Below are positions 34,699-44,162 of a stretch of DNA of 64,000 bases, piece after piece. This DNA comes from Kitasatospora sp. NBC_01250 (GTDB lineage Bacteria > Actinomycetota > Actinomycetes > Streptomycetales > Streptomycetaceae): the NCBI RefSeq assembly GCF_036226465.1, contig NZ_CP108476.1, positions 1,178,001 to 1,242,000 on the forward strand, in the 5' to 3' direction. The translations under genes and the position numbers were made by a program. The number at the start of each line of letters is the position of its first letter. The stretch's first letter is position 1. A model generated the notes under the pieces. It did not search any database. It saw only the letters and a list, made by a program, of their open reading frames with translations, and was not told the DNA's origin.

Positions 34699-35997
34699 TC
34701 AGCTCTTCGCCTTGGCGAACCGGCTCTTCAGCTCCAGGGCGCGCGAGAACTGGTCGTCGGCCGTGGTCGTCCCCTTGGGGAAGTCGACCTTCATCAGCTT
34801 CTGGTAGGCGTCGGGGCGGAACTCGGTCATCAGCAGCCAGCCGCTGCGCACGTAGCTGGTGGGGGCGCTGTTACCGGCGCCGTCCGTCCCGTCCACGCGG
34901 CCCGCGTAGTGGCCCGCCCCCGTGCTCATCACGTCCACGAAGGTGTTGGCGAACGGAGCCATCATGGCCGGGGTGATGTGGTAGCGGCCGGACAGGTAGG
35001 CCCGGTACAGGCCCGCGGTGTCCAGGCTGCCGTGGTCGTTGTCCTCCGTGTCGCCGCCCGCCGGGGCGTACATCCACGTGTAGGCCGTCTTGCCGGCGTG
35101 GTCGGTGTACTTCTGCGCCTGCGAGAAGAACCAGTCGACGCTGGTCTGCACCAGCGAGTCGTACTTGGTGACCCGCTGCGGGTCGTCGCCCAGCAACTGG
35201 TGGGCGACCGCCAGGTTCTGGAAGCCGTAGTCGAACATCATCTGCTGGTTCCACGGCACCGGCTGACCGCCCTTGTAAGGCGAGTCCGACGCGAAGTACA
35301 TCCGGTTGCCCTGGGAGACGTCCAGCAGCCGGGACAGGATGTGCTGGTCGACGGAGGTGTCGGCCTCGGCGACGAACTTCTTGGCCCGGTCGAGGTAGGT
35401 GGCGCCGTAGCCGTGCGGGTCGCCGTCGGCCACCGGCTTGTTCCAGATCGCGGGCGTCTGCAGGATCAGCCGGGCGCAGTTGGCCAGGTGGCCCACCGGG
35501 TCGCCCTGTTCGCCACCGGTGCCGATCGGGTCGGTGGTGACGTTGTTGGGCCACGCCGGGCCGATGTCGCCGGTCCAGAGCACGTGCTGCCCGACCGGCG
35601 CCGGCGCCAGGTCGTCGCGCTCGGACAGCACGGTGTCGCAGTAGCCGATCATCCGGTCCAGGATCGCCTGGTCGCCGGAGATCTCGTACACCATGCCCAT
35701 GGCCTTGGTGTCCTCGCCGCTGTGCCCCTGCGCCCACTGGTTGCCGATGTTGTCCCCGGCCGGGGTGAGCGTGCGGATGTAGGAGTCGAACGAGCTGATC
35801 TCGGCCGGCGTGACCGGGCCGGTCAGGCTGCTGAGCTTCATCACCGGGTGCGCGCTCGGCGCCGCCGAGGCCGGCGCCGCCGCCACGGCCACCGACGTCG
35901 TCCCGCCTCCCGTGCACCCGAGCGCGAGCAGACCGGCGCTCAGACAGGCGAGTGTCGTGCTTCCGAGCAGGACCTTCGCGGGCTTCCGCGGAACCAT
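34699..35997 (-). CDS. secreted protein of unknown function, possible alpha/alpha barrel
   Basis: The ATG at 35997 follows CAGGAGG. The 432-residue product has a signal sequence with LLALGCTGGG, an imperfect lipobox, so it may be a lipoprotein or simply secreted. The mature part has regular helices with aromatic-rich loops (NQWAQGHSGEDTKAMG, WTGDIGPAWPNN, WNQQMMFDYGFQNLA, TSVDWFFSQAQKY). This pattern resembles six-hairpin glycosidases or lyases that act on polysaccharides, but I cannot assign a family. It is monocistronic, with low-complexity GCCGCGAAG repeats just beyond its stop codon. Confidence 0.65.
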   Translation of the reverse strand: MVPRKPAKVLLGSTTLACLSAGLLALGCTGGGTTSVAVAAAPASAAPSAHPVMKLSSLTGPVTPAEISSFDSYIRTLTPAGDNIGNQWAQGHSGEDTKAMGMVYEISGDQAILDRMIGYCDTVLSERDDLAPAPVGQHVLWTGDIGPAWPNNVTTDPIGTGGEQGDPVGHLANCARLILQTPAIWNKPVADGDPHGYGATYLDRAKKFVAEADTSVDQHILSRLLDVSQGNRMYFASDSPYKGGQPVPWNQQMMFDYGFQNLAVAHQLLGDDPQRVTKYDSLVQTSVDWFFSQAQKYTDHAGKTAYTWMYAPAGGDTEDNDHGSLDTAGLYRAYLSGRYHITPAMMAPFANTFVDVMSTGAGHYAGRVDGTDGAGNSAPTSYVRSGWLLMTEFRPDAYQKLMKVDFPKGTTTADDQFSRALELKSRFAKAKS

Positions 35998-36290
35998 GGC
36001 GGGACCTCCTGATGGATGGTCAGACCAGCTGACCCAACCGAGCCGTCGTCCGGCACGCGCCTCGGGCGCGCGTCGTCGGACCGGGTCGGCCGGATGGCCG
36101 ACGCCTGGGTTGACGGCGCTCGGACAGGCGCGGGTTCACCGCCGGGCACGGGTTCACCGCCAGACGCGGGCGGGCGCGGGCGGCTGCGGCTCCGGACTTG
36201 CCGAAACGGCAACAAGCCTCGGCGTTCCCGGGCCGCCCGCCGGATGATCACTGCTGAGAGCTCCGAGAGCCCCGATCCTCTGGAGGACGC

Positions 36291-37337
<1,047 letters not shown>

Positions 37338-37462
37338 GGTGACCGGCCTGGGCGCCGCCGTGCGGGGACGGCCACCGGGCCGGCATGTCACGTTCCGCGC
37401 CCCTCCCCTGTCCAGCAGGTGTCAGGACGGCTTCACCGCCCGCTCCGCAGGAGGGAAGAGAC

Positions 37463-37957
37463 ATGGCAACCGTGACGGTACGACGGGTCATCGCGGCGCC
37501 GATCGGCGAGGTCTTCGACTGGTGCGCCACCACCACGAACTACACCCGCACCCGGTTCGTCCTGCGGGCGCGCCTGGCCCGGCCGGGGGCGGGCGCGGCC
37601 TACGGGGTGGGGGCCGTCCGGGTGCACACCTGGCTGATCGGCTGGTTCCGCGAGCGGATCACCAGCTACCACCCGCCGTACGACTTCGACTACACCGTGG
37701 ACCGCAGCTTCCCGCCGGCCCGTCACGAACTGGGCCGGATGACCTTCACCGAGGTCGGCGGAGGCACCCTGGTGGTCTGGGAGACCGCCTTCCGGCTCCC
37801 CGCCCCGTTCGGGGACGCCTTCGCCCGCGTGGTGGGCGCCCCCGTCATCGGCCACGTCTTCGGCCGGATCCTGGCAGCCGCCGACCGGGCGCTCACCGCC
37901 GGTGCGGGAGGCTCGCGCGGCCGTGTTCCCGGCGAGCCCCCTACCGCCCTACGCTGA
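37463..37957 (+). CDS. SRPBCC family protein
   Basis: The 164-residue protein has the START-like fold pattern of SRPBCC proteins: an N-terminal strand (VTVRRVIAAPIGEVFDWCATT), a central set of beta strands and a long C-terminal helix (FARVVGAPVIGHVFGRILAAADRAL). Such proteins bind hydrophobic ligands or act as cyclases; no specific role can be read here. The start at 37463 follows CAGGAGGGAAG. It lies between the epoxide hydrolase and an esterase on the same strand. Confidence 0.75.
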   Translation: MATVTVRRVIAAPIGEVFDWCATTTNYTRTRFVLRARLARPGAGAAYGVGAVRVHTWLIGWFRERITSYHPPYDFDYTVDRSFPPARHELGRMTFTEVGGGTLVVWETAFRLPAPFGDAFARVVGAPVIGHVFGRILAAADRALTAGAGGSRGRVPGEPPTALR

Positions 37958-38016
37958 GCGCGCCACGCTCCATACGCCACACGCCACACGCCACACGCCA
38001 ACGGAAGGGGCACCCC

Positions 38017-39042
38017 ATGCTCCCGTGGTCGGCCGACCTCGCGGGCCGGATGGACCGGCAGGTCATCACCAGCGAGCTGCTGCGCGGCAACCCGCTGGGC
38101 GACCCGTTCGAACGGCCGCTGCACGTCTACCTGCCGCCGGGGTACGACGACGAGCCAAGACGGCGCTACCCCGCGGTCTACGTGATCCAGGGCTTCAGCG
38201 GCCATCTGGGCATGTGGTACAACCGCACCCCGTTCCGCCGGCCCTTCCCGGAGACCGCCGACGCGCTGTTCGCCGGCGGTACGCCGCCCGTCGTCCTGGT
38301 CCTGGTCGACGCCTGGACGTCCTACGGCGGCAGCCAGTTCGTCGACTCGCCCGGGACGGGCCGCTACCACGCGTACCTGTGCGAGGAGGTCGTCCCGTAC
38401 GTCGACGCCCGCTACCGCACCCTCGCCGGGCGTGAACACCGGGCGATAGCCGGCAAGTCGAGCGGCGGGTTCGGTGCGATGATCACGCCGATGCTGCGTC
38501 CGGACCTCTTCGGGGCGCTGGCCACGCACGCCGGGGACGCGCTCTACGAGTACTGCTACGTACCCGAGTTCCCGCAGGTGGTGCGCACCCTACGGCCCTG
38601 GGGCGGTGACATCGGCGCATGGTGGGACGACTTCCGGCAGCGGCCCGCCATGACCAGGCCCGGCGACGACGTCACGCTGAGCGCGCTCGGCGTGGCCGCC
38701 TGCTTCTCGGCGGACCCGGACGGCACGCCGCGGCTTCCGTTCGACACCGGCACGGGTGAGCTGATCCCGGAGCTGTGGCAGCGCTGGCTCGACCTCGACC
38801 CGGTCCGGATGGTCCCCCGACACGCGGAAGCGGTACGGTCGTTGCGCGCGGTGTGGATCGACGCCGGCACCCGGGACGACTTCTTCCTGGACGTCGGCGC
38901 CGAGGCCTTCCACCGGGCGGTCCGCGCCGCCGGACTGCCCGAACAGGCGGTCCGCTTCGAGCTGTTCGACGGCGGCCACGGCGGCATCGACTACCGCTAC
39001 CCGCTCGCCCTCGACTGGCTCGCCCGCCGGATCCAGCCCTGA
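38017..39042 (+). CDS. putative esterase (alpha/beta hydrolase, esterase D/A85-like)
   Basis: The 341-residue protein has HVYLPPGYDD near residue 35, the nucleophile elbow AIAGKSSGGFGA (Ser in G-K-S-S-G) near residue 148, Asp in DAGTRDDFF and His in DGGHGGIDY, which form a plausible catalytic triad. There is no signal peptide, so it is probably cytoplasmic. Substrate unknown. The ATG at 38017 follows AAGGGG. Just upstream, at about 37972-38001, the eight-base unit CGCCACAC is tandemly repeated. Confidence 0.8.
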   Translation: MLPWSADLAGRMDRQVITSELLRGNPLGDPFERPLHVYLPPGYDDEPRRRYPAVYVIQGFSGHLGMWYNRTPFRRPFPETADALFAGGTPPVVLVLVDAWTSYGGSQFVDSPGTGRYHAYLCEEVVPYVDARYRTLAGREHRAIAGKSSGGFGAMITPMLRPDLFGALATHAGDALYEYCYVPEFPQVVRTLRPWGGDIGAWWDDFRQRPAMTRPGDDVTLSALGVAACFSADPDGTPRLPFDTGTGELIPELWQRWLDLDPVRMVPRHAEAVRSLRAVWIDAGTRDDFFLDVGAEAFHRAVRAAGLPEQAVRFELFDGGHGGIDYRYPLALDWLARRIQP

Positions 39043-39071
39043 CGCGCCGATCTGAGGTAGCGTCACCCCTC

Positions 39072-40028
39072 ATGCGCATTCTGGTACTTGGCGGCACCGT
39101 GTTCGTGGGCCGCGCGATCGTCGACGAAGCGTTGCGGACGGGCGCGGAGGTGACCGTGTTCGGCCGTGGCCGCACCGGAGCCGAACTCTTCCCCGCCGTG
39201 CCCCGGTTGATCGGCGACCGGGACAGCGGCGACTACCACGCCCTCGGCCGGGCGGGCGACTGGGACGCCGTGGTGGACGTCAGCGGCTACGTGCCGCGTC
39301 ACGTCGGCCAGGCGATGGCGGCGCTCGGTGACCGGGCCGGGCGCTACCTGTTCGTCTCCAGCCACGCCGTCTACGCACGGACCGGCGTCGGTCCCGGCTC
39401 GGACGAGGACACCCCGCGCCGCCCATCGGTGCGGGACACCGAGGAGCTGAGCGAGGCCACCTACGGGCCGCTCAAGGCAGCCTGCGAGGACGACGTACTG
39501 GCGCGCTACGGCGAGCGGGCCACGATCGTGCGGCCGGGCAAGGTGGTCGGCCCGCACGACCCGCAGGCCGGGCTCACCTACTGGGTGCGCCGGGCCGCGC
39601 GCGGCGGCCGGGTGGCGCTGCCCGGCAGGCCCGAACAGCCCATCCAGCTGGTCGATTCGCGCGACCTGGCCACCTTGGTGGTGCGGCTGCTGCGGGACGA
39701 CCGGCCCGGCGCGTTCCACGCCGTCGGTCCGGCCGAGCCGATCACCCTGGCCGGGCTGATCGGCACCTGCGCGCGGGTGGCGGGCAGCGAGGTCGAGATC
39801 GTGCCGGTGCCCGCGGAGGCGGCGCCGCCGTTCTTCCCGCTGATCCGACCCACCGCGCAGTGGACGGCCCAGCAGCGCAGCCCGGCCCGCGCCCGGGCCG
39901 CCGGCCTGCCCGCGACACCGCTCGCGACCACCGTCGCGGACGTGCTCGCCTGGGACCGCGAGCGGGGCGAGCCGCCGCTGGCGGAAGGGCTGTCGCCGGA
40001 GCAGGAGGCCCAACTGCTCGGCGCCTGA
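39072..40028 (+). CDS. NAD(P)-dependent epimerase/reductase (extended SDR)
   Basis: The 318-residue protein begins with the Rossmann motif RILVLGGTVFVGRAIV and has the extended-SDR catalytic YGPLKAACE (Y-x3-K) with a Ser in FVSSHAVY. It resembles plant CSP41- and isoflavone-reductase-like epimerases found alone in actinobacterial genomes. Substrate unknown. TAGCGT at 39058-39063, nine bases before the ATG, and the lack of a ribosome site suggest a leaderless or near-leaderless message. Confidence 0.82.
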   Translation: MRILVLGGTVFVGRAIVDEALRTGAEVTVFGRGRTGAELFPAVPRLIGDRDSGDYHALGRAGDWDAVVDVSGYVPRHVGQAMAALGDRAGRYLFVSSHAVYARTGVGPGSDEDTPRRPSVRDTEELSEATYGPLKAACEDDVLARYGERATIVRPGKVVGPHDPQAGLTYWVRRAARGGRVALPGRPEQPIQLVDSRDLATLVVRLLRDDRPGAFHAVGPAEPITLAGLIGTCARVAGSEVEIVPVPAEAAPPFFPLIRPTAQWTAQQRSPARARAAGLPATPLATTVADVLAWDRERGEPPLAEGLSPEQEAQLLGA

Positions 40029-40111
40029 CGGATCTCCGCCGCAGGCGGGCTGGTCACCCTCTGGAAGCGCCTCGCAGTCAGTTGACGCCCTCAGCTGTGG
40101 TGAAAATCCCG

Positions 40112-40140
40112 TTGCCCCAGCACAACACCCTTCGTACCCT
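40112..40140 (+). promoter_or_regulatory. promoter of leaderless ASCH gene
   Basis: TTGCCC (40112-40117), a 17-base spacer and TACCCT (40135-40140) form a good housekeeping promoter. The -10 box ends six bases before the ATG at 40147, so transcription probably starts at the start codon. Confidence 0.55.
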
Positions 40141-40146
40141 CACCCG

Positions 40147-40566
40147 ATGGACCACGACGACCTGCCGCCCCTCGAACTCGCCTTCCCCGGCCCGGAGCGC
40201 GACAGCGGCGTGGCCGCGATCCTCAGCGGCCACAAGACCGCCCTGACCGGCCTCCTGGCGCTCTACCGGCACGCCGGTGAGGAGCTGCCGACCGCCGGAC
40301 AGCGGCTGTCCGTGCTGGACTCCGCCAACCGCCCGGTCGCCACCATCGAACTCGTCGACGTCCGCGTGGTTCCCATGGCGGAGATCGACGACGCCTTCGC
40401 CCTCGCCGAAGGCCGCGGCTACGAGGACGCGGCCCACTGGCGGGCCGCCCACACGGAGTTCTTCCAGAGCACGGGCGTGAGCGAGTACCTGGGCCACACC
40501 CCAGTCATCGACGACTCCACCCTCGTGGTCGCCCAACAGTTCCGCCTGGTCGATCCGACGCCGTGA
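40147..40566 (+). CDS. ASCH domain protein
   Basis: The 139-residue protein matches ASCH-domain proteins (PUA-like beta barrel): it has HKTALTGLL, RLSVLDSANRPVATIEL, and the C-terminal VVAQQFRLV strand. ASCH domains bind RNA or nucleosides and some act as amidohydrolases on modified nucleosides. No ribosome site precedes the ATG, but a promoter ends six bases upstream. Its 3' end overlaps a broken ATPase gene on the other strand. Confidence 0.82.
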   Translation: MDHDDLPPLELAFPGPERDSGVAAILSGHKTALTGLLALYRHAGEELPTAGQRLSVLDSANRPVATIELVDVRVVPMAEIDDAFALAEGRGYEDAAHWRAAHTEFFQSTGVSEYLGHTPVIDDSTLVVAQQFRLVDPTP

Positions 40567-40851
40567 TTCGCCCCTGGCCCACGACCGGATCGGGCTCGCA
40601 GACACACCAGACCTGCTTGCCAATGCCCTCCCGAGGCCCCCAGCCCCACGCCTCGGACAGCGCATCCACCAGCAGCAGCCCCCGACCCGACTCCCCGTCA
40701 GCGTCCCCACGCTGCTGTGGCAGCGTGTCGGAGGCGTCCTCCACCGTGATCCAGAGCAGGTCCTCGTCCACCTCCAGTCGGAGCCGGATCAGCTGATCGT
40801 GCCTTGTCGCGTCAACTCGGCATTGAAAGTCGGAGCATGATCGGCCATCAT
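40505..40851 (-). pseudogene. remnant of anti-sigma-factor-type ATPase
   Basis: The frame from about 40798 to 40505 encodes the second half of a Streptomyces regulatory ATPase (HATPase_c_2): LIRLRLEVDED, ITVEDASD, GRGLLLVDALSEAWGW and GKQVWCVCE. The N-terminal half with the N box is missing, there is no start codon in this frame, and a short frame from an ATG at 40851 (MMADHAP) stops at 40789 one base out of phase. This looks like a truncated and frameshifted gene. It overlaps the end of the ASCH gene. Confidence 0.55.
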
Positions 40852-40949
40852 TCGCGATGAGTCTGCACGGCGGCCCGCCCCACGCGCCCCGTCGTTCCCG
40901 GGCACCCCACCGCCCATCGCAGCCGCGTCGCACCAGAGGAGCCCCCGCC

Positions 40950-41777
40950 GTGTCGGACCAGGACACCCGCACCGCACCGGCCGTCGCCGGCGCGTACGAC
41001 CCGCCGCCGCCGAACATCGCCCGGGTGTACGACTACCTGCTCGGCGGCAAGGACAACTACGCGGCCGACCGGGCCGTCGGCGAGCGGATCGAGCAGACGC
41101 TCCCCGCCGTCCACCTCGGGGTGCAGCAGCAGCGGGCCGTGCTGCGGCGGGTGGTGCGGTACCTGGTGGGCGAGGCGGGGCTTCGGCAGTTGGTGGACCT
41201 CGGGTCGGGGCTGCCGACCGCGGACAACGTGCACCAGGTGGCGCACGCCGTCGACCGGTCCACCCGCGTGGTGTACGTCGACAACGACCCGGTGGTGCTC
41301 ACCCACGCCCGGGCGCTGCTGGCCGACAACAAGGAGACGACGGTCCTCGCGGGCGATCTGCGCGAGCCCGCCGCGCTGCTCGCGGATCCGGTGCTGCGCG
41401 GCCACATCGACTTCGACCAGCCGGTGGGGCTGCTGCTCTGCGGCATCCTGCACTACGTCCTGGACGAGGAGGAGCCCGCGCTCATCGTCCGCCAGCTGGT
41501 CGACGCCCTGCCCTCGGGCAGCTACGTCTTCATCCACCACCTGCTGGTCGCCGGTGAGGACGCCGAGGCGGCTGCCGCGGAGGCGGTGCTGCGCCAAGGC
41601 GTGGGCCGCGCGCAGTTCCGCACCCCGGCCGCCGTCGCCGCCTTCCTGGACGGCCTGGACCTGGTCGACCCCGGCGTGGTCACCGTCGCCGAGTGGCGCC
41701 CGGACGCCGACACCCCGCCGCTGAGCGCCAACCCGGTGCTGCGCCTGGCGGCGGTGGGCGTGGCGCGCAAGCCCTGA
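40950..41777 (+). CDS. SAM-dependent methyltransferase (DUF574 type)
   Basis: The 275-residue protein has the hallmarks of the actinobacterial DUF574/Methyltransf_19 family: IARVYDYLLGGKDNYAADRA at its start, the SAM-binding LVDLGSGLPTADNVHQVA, YVDNDPVVLTHARALL, and LLLCGILHYVLDEE. These proteins are very numerous in Streptomyces and their substrates are unknown. The GTG at 40950 follows AGAGGAG; an upstream ATG would add a low-complexity tail. In many genomes they sit beside regulatory ATPases, which fits the remnant next door. Confidence 0.87.
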   Translation: MSDQDTRTAPAVAGAYDPPPPNIARVYDYLLGGKDNYAADRAVGERIEQTLPAVHLGVQQQRAVLRRVVRYLVGEAGLRQLVDLGSGLPTADNVHQVAHAVDRSTRVVYVDNDPVVLTHARALLADNKETTVLAGDLREPAALLADPVLRGHIDFDQPVGLLLCGILHYVLDEEEPALIVRQLVDALPSGSYVFIHHLLVAGEDAEAAAAEAVLRQGVGRAQFRTPAAVAAFLDGLDLVDPGVVTVAEWRPDADTPPLSANPVLRLAAVGVARKP

Positions 41778-41797
41778 GGCCGAATCGCTGGTCGAGC

Positions 41798-41830
41798 GGC
41801 CGCGGTCACCCGGATCGGGTGGCCGCGGCC
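41798..41830. terminator. bidirectional terminator hairpin
   Basis: A 14-base-pair stem with one G-U pair (GGCCGCGG-T-CACCC with GGGTG-G-CCGCGGCC) lies between the convergent methyltransferase and thioesterase genes. Confidence 0.8.
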
Positions 41831-41866
41831 CACGTGCGTCCACGCGCCGCGAGGCCCGACGAGCCG

Positions 41867-42670
41867 TCAGCGCTCCGCGACGAACAGGGTCTGCAGCACC
41901 TGGCCGCAGGCACCCGAGGCGTCGTCCAGCCGGCCGAGGGCCAGGCCCGAGCCGAGCGGGCTCGCGGTGGTGGCCGCGCTCAGGCAGAGCCACTCGCCGA
42001 CCGGGTCGCGGTGCAGGGCGAGGGTGACGTCGGTGTTGATGACCATCTGCCGGACGTGGTCGAGCTCGAAGGCCACCGCCCAGTTGCTGTCGGCGAGGGT
42101 GAGCGCGCGGGTGAGCGGGGTGTCGGCGCTGCCCGCCACCAACGGGATCCGCTGGCGGGCCCACGCCGTCCCGGGGCCCGGCCGGTCGAAGCCGGTGCCG
42201 GGCGGGAAGCGCCACTCCATCGCCGAGACGTAGCCGTCCAGGTTGGCGCCGCGCAGGCCGTGCGGCGGCTGCGGCCCGGGCAGTGGCGGCGGGGTGGGCT
42301 CCGGGCGCAGCTCCGGGGTGTCCGACGGGCTCGCGGCCAGGCGCCAGGCCCGGGCCAGCATCACCACCTGGCCGTCCGCGGTGATCTCGCCTTCGAGCAG
42401 CTCGGTGCGCGCGCCCGAACGGACCGTGCGCACGGCCACCGTGAGTTCGCCGACCGGGACAGGGCGCGGGATCTCCAGCGTCACCCGCGCGATCCGGAAC
42501 CCCTCGCGCGCCTGGTGGCGCTCCAGCGCCCGGCCCAGCAGCGCCGACGGCGGGCCGGCGTGCTGGGCCTTCGGACTCCACGGTCCGGCGGTGGACCTGG
42601 TGCTCTCGAACCGGCCCTCCCCCAGGTCCAGGTAGAAGGACTCGGGCTGGTGCGGTGAACCACCGGTCAT
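41867..42670 (-). CDS. acyl-CoA thioesterase-like double hotdog protein
   Basis: The 267-residue protein resembles the TesB-like thioesterase superfamily (4HBT_3). Two hotdog repeats are suggested by HAGPPSALLGRALE with ARVTLEIPRPVPVGEL in the first half and ADSNWAVAFELDHVRQMVINTDVTLALHRDPVGEW in the second, of which only landmarks are given. Proteins of this type hydrolyse medium or long acyl-CoA; the exact substrate is unknown. The proline-rich linker PEPTPPPLPGPQPP joins the halves. It is 88 bases downstream of the RIO kinase gene on the same strand. Confidence 0.78.
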   Translation of the reverse strand: MTGGSPHQPESFYLDLGEGRFESTRSTAGPWSPKAQHAGPPSALLGRALERHQAREGFRIARVTLEIPRPVPVGELTVAVRTVRSGARTELLEGEITADGQVVMLARAWRLAASPSDTPELRPEPTPPPLPGPQPPHGLRGANLDGYVSAMEWRFPPGTGFDRPGPGTAWARQRIPLVAGSADTPLTRALTLADSNWAVAFELDHVRQMVINTDVTLALHRDPVGEWLCLSAATTASPLGSGLALGRLDDASGACGQVLQTLFVAER

Positions 42671-42718
42671 CTGGTGCGGCCCCCTCGGCTGCGCGGTCTG
42701 CTCCTGGCGATCGACAAT

Positions 42719-42766
42719 AGATCAGTCGACAGATCAGTCCACAGACCAGTCGACAGATCAGTCGAG
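42719..42766. repeat. 12-base tandem repeat, four copies
   Basis: AGATCAGTCGAC-like units begin at 42719, 42731, 42743 and 42755 with one or two changes each. The array overlaps the stop codon of the RIO kinase gene (42758-42760) and lies between it and the thioesterase gene. Each unit carries a GATC and most a GTCGAC palindrome. Confidence 0.85.
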
Positions 42767-43777
42767 CCTCGCCTCGAAGGCCAGCTCCCGGGCCAGCTCC
42801 TCGACCCGCCGCTCGGCCAGCCCCCGGGAGGTGAACCAGGCGCCGACGTTGCGCACGTCGCGCTCCAGGAAGGAGCGTCCGCGCGGGTTGGCGATGACGT
42901 CGACGATCTGCGGCACGTCGATGATCACCAGGCGGCCCTGGTGCACCAGGATGTTGTAGGCGGACAGGTCGCCGTGCGCGTAGCCGTCCCGGGCGAGCAC
43001 GGCCAGGCTGGCGCCGAGTTGCTGCCAGAGGTCGTCCAGGTCGGCCTCCTCGGGCCGCAGTTGGGCCAGCCGCGGGGCGGCGGCACCGGAGGGGTCGCCG
43101 ATGAACTCCATCAGGATCTCGGTGCCGAGGATCTGGACGGGGTAGGGCACGGCCACGCCGGCCGACCAGAACCGGCACAGCGCGGTGAACTCCGCGGCGG
43201 CCCACTGGCCGGCGATCGCCTGCTTGCCGAAGTCGGTGCGCTTGGCCATCGCGCGGCTGACCCGGGACTCCTTGTGGGCCCGGCCCTCCAGATAGCCGGA
43301 GTCGCGGTGGAACATCCGGTGCTGGCCGTCGCGGTAGCGCTTGGCGGCCATCAGGGTGCGGCGCCCGGTGCCCGGCACCGCGCGCTCCAGCAGGAAGACG
43401 TCGGCCTCCTTGCCGGTCCTCACGATGCCGAACTCGGTGTCGACCGCGGCGAGTTCGGTGACCACCCAGTCGGGGCGCGGCTCGGGGCCCTTCTCGGTGG
43501 GGGTGGACTGGTCCCAGGTGGACCAGCGGTCGCCCTCGGCCGGCCCGTCCCCCGCCGGGACGGTGTCGTGGCGCTGGTCGCCGTCGACGTCCCCGGTGGT
43601 GTCGTCGCCGAACTCGAATCCCCGGGCCTCGTGGCCCCAGGCCTCGTCGCTCTGGGCCTCGTAGCCCTGGTACTGGGCGAACGCCTGCTCGTAGGCGTCG
43701 TCGTCGAAAGCACGGCGACCCGCGCCCTTGCTGCGGATACGGCTGAAGGACTCGTCGTCGGCAAAGCGCTTGCGCAT
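42758..43777 (-). CDS. RIO-type serine protein kinase
   Basis: The 339-residue protein has the RIO kinase core: a phosphate-binding region in GIVRTGKEADVFLLE, the ATP-binding Lys in MAAKRYRD, the catalytic loop YAHGDLSAYNILV and the metal-binding IIDVPQIVDV. The first 110 residues are acidic and probably disordered. Bacterial RIO proteins resemble Rio1, which acts in ribosome maturation in archaea and eukaryotes; the bacterial role is poorly known. The start follows CCAGGAGCAC. Confidence 0.88.
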   Translation of the reverse strand: MRKRFADDESFSRIRSKGAGRRAFDDDAYEQAFAQYQGYEAQSDEAWGHEARGFEFGDDTTGDVDGDQRHDTVPAGDGPAEGDRWSTWDQSTPTEKGPEPRPDWVVTELAAVDTEFGIVRTGKEADVFLLERAVPGTGRRTLMAAKRYRDGQHRMFHRDSGYLEGRAHKESRVSRAMAKRTDFGKQAIAGQWAAAEFTALCRFWSAGVAVPYPVQILGTEILMEFIGDPSGAAAPRLAQLRPEEADLDDLWQQLGASLAVLARDGYAHGDLSAYNILVHQGRLVIIDVPQIVDVIANPRGRSFLERDVRNVGAWFTSRGLAERRVEELARELAFEARLD

Positions 43778-44162
43778 GACTGATGTGCTCCTGGTGGAGG
43801 TGGGCCCACCGGAGGGTGCGTCAGCGGACGCGGCGTCAGCCGGCGGGCAGGAAACGAGAGAGGGCGTAGGGCGCGCACGCAGAGGCGCGCCGCGTCACGG
43901 CGGCGACCATCAGCACCTCACCTCGCTCTCTCACCTCGCAGGAACGCCACGATGCTATCGGGCCACCAGCGGGGCGCAACCGATTTACCGCCGCCCGCCC
44001 GAGGAGCCGCAGCGACGGCCCGACTCAACGCAATGGGCGGATCGGGAACAAAAGCCCCATGGGGCAGACTTTGCCACGACAAGACCATTCCTTTGCCTTC
44101 TCGATTACGTTCGTGGGAGCGGTCGCAGAACGCGACCCGACAGGCACTGGAGGTGCTGACTC
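43778..44162. other. divergent promoter region with palindrome
   Basis: About 385 bases between the RIO kinase and the BP74-like gene. It holds a perfect palindrome GCCCCATGGGGC at 44054-44065 within a locally AT-richer patch, about 100 bases before the BP74-like start. No gene was seen. Confidence 0.5.

Noticed and set aside
34511..34807. Plus-strand 98-residue ORF
   Set aside because: It translates a GCCGCGAAG microsatellite and the antisense end of a secreted-protein gene; no ribosome site.
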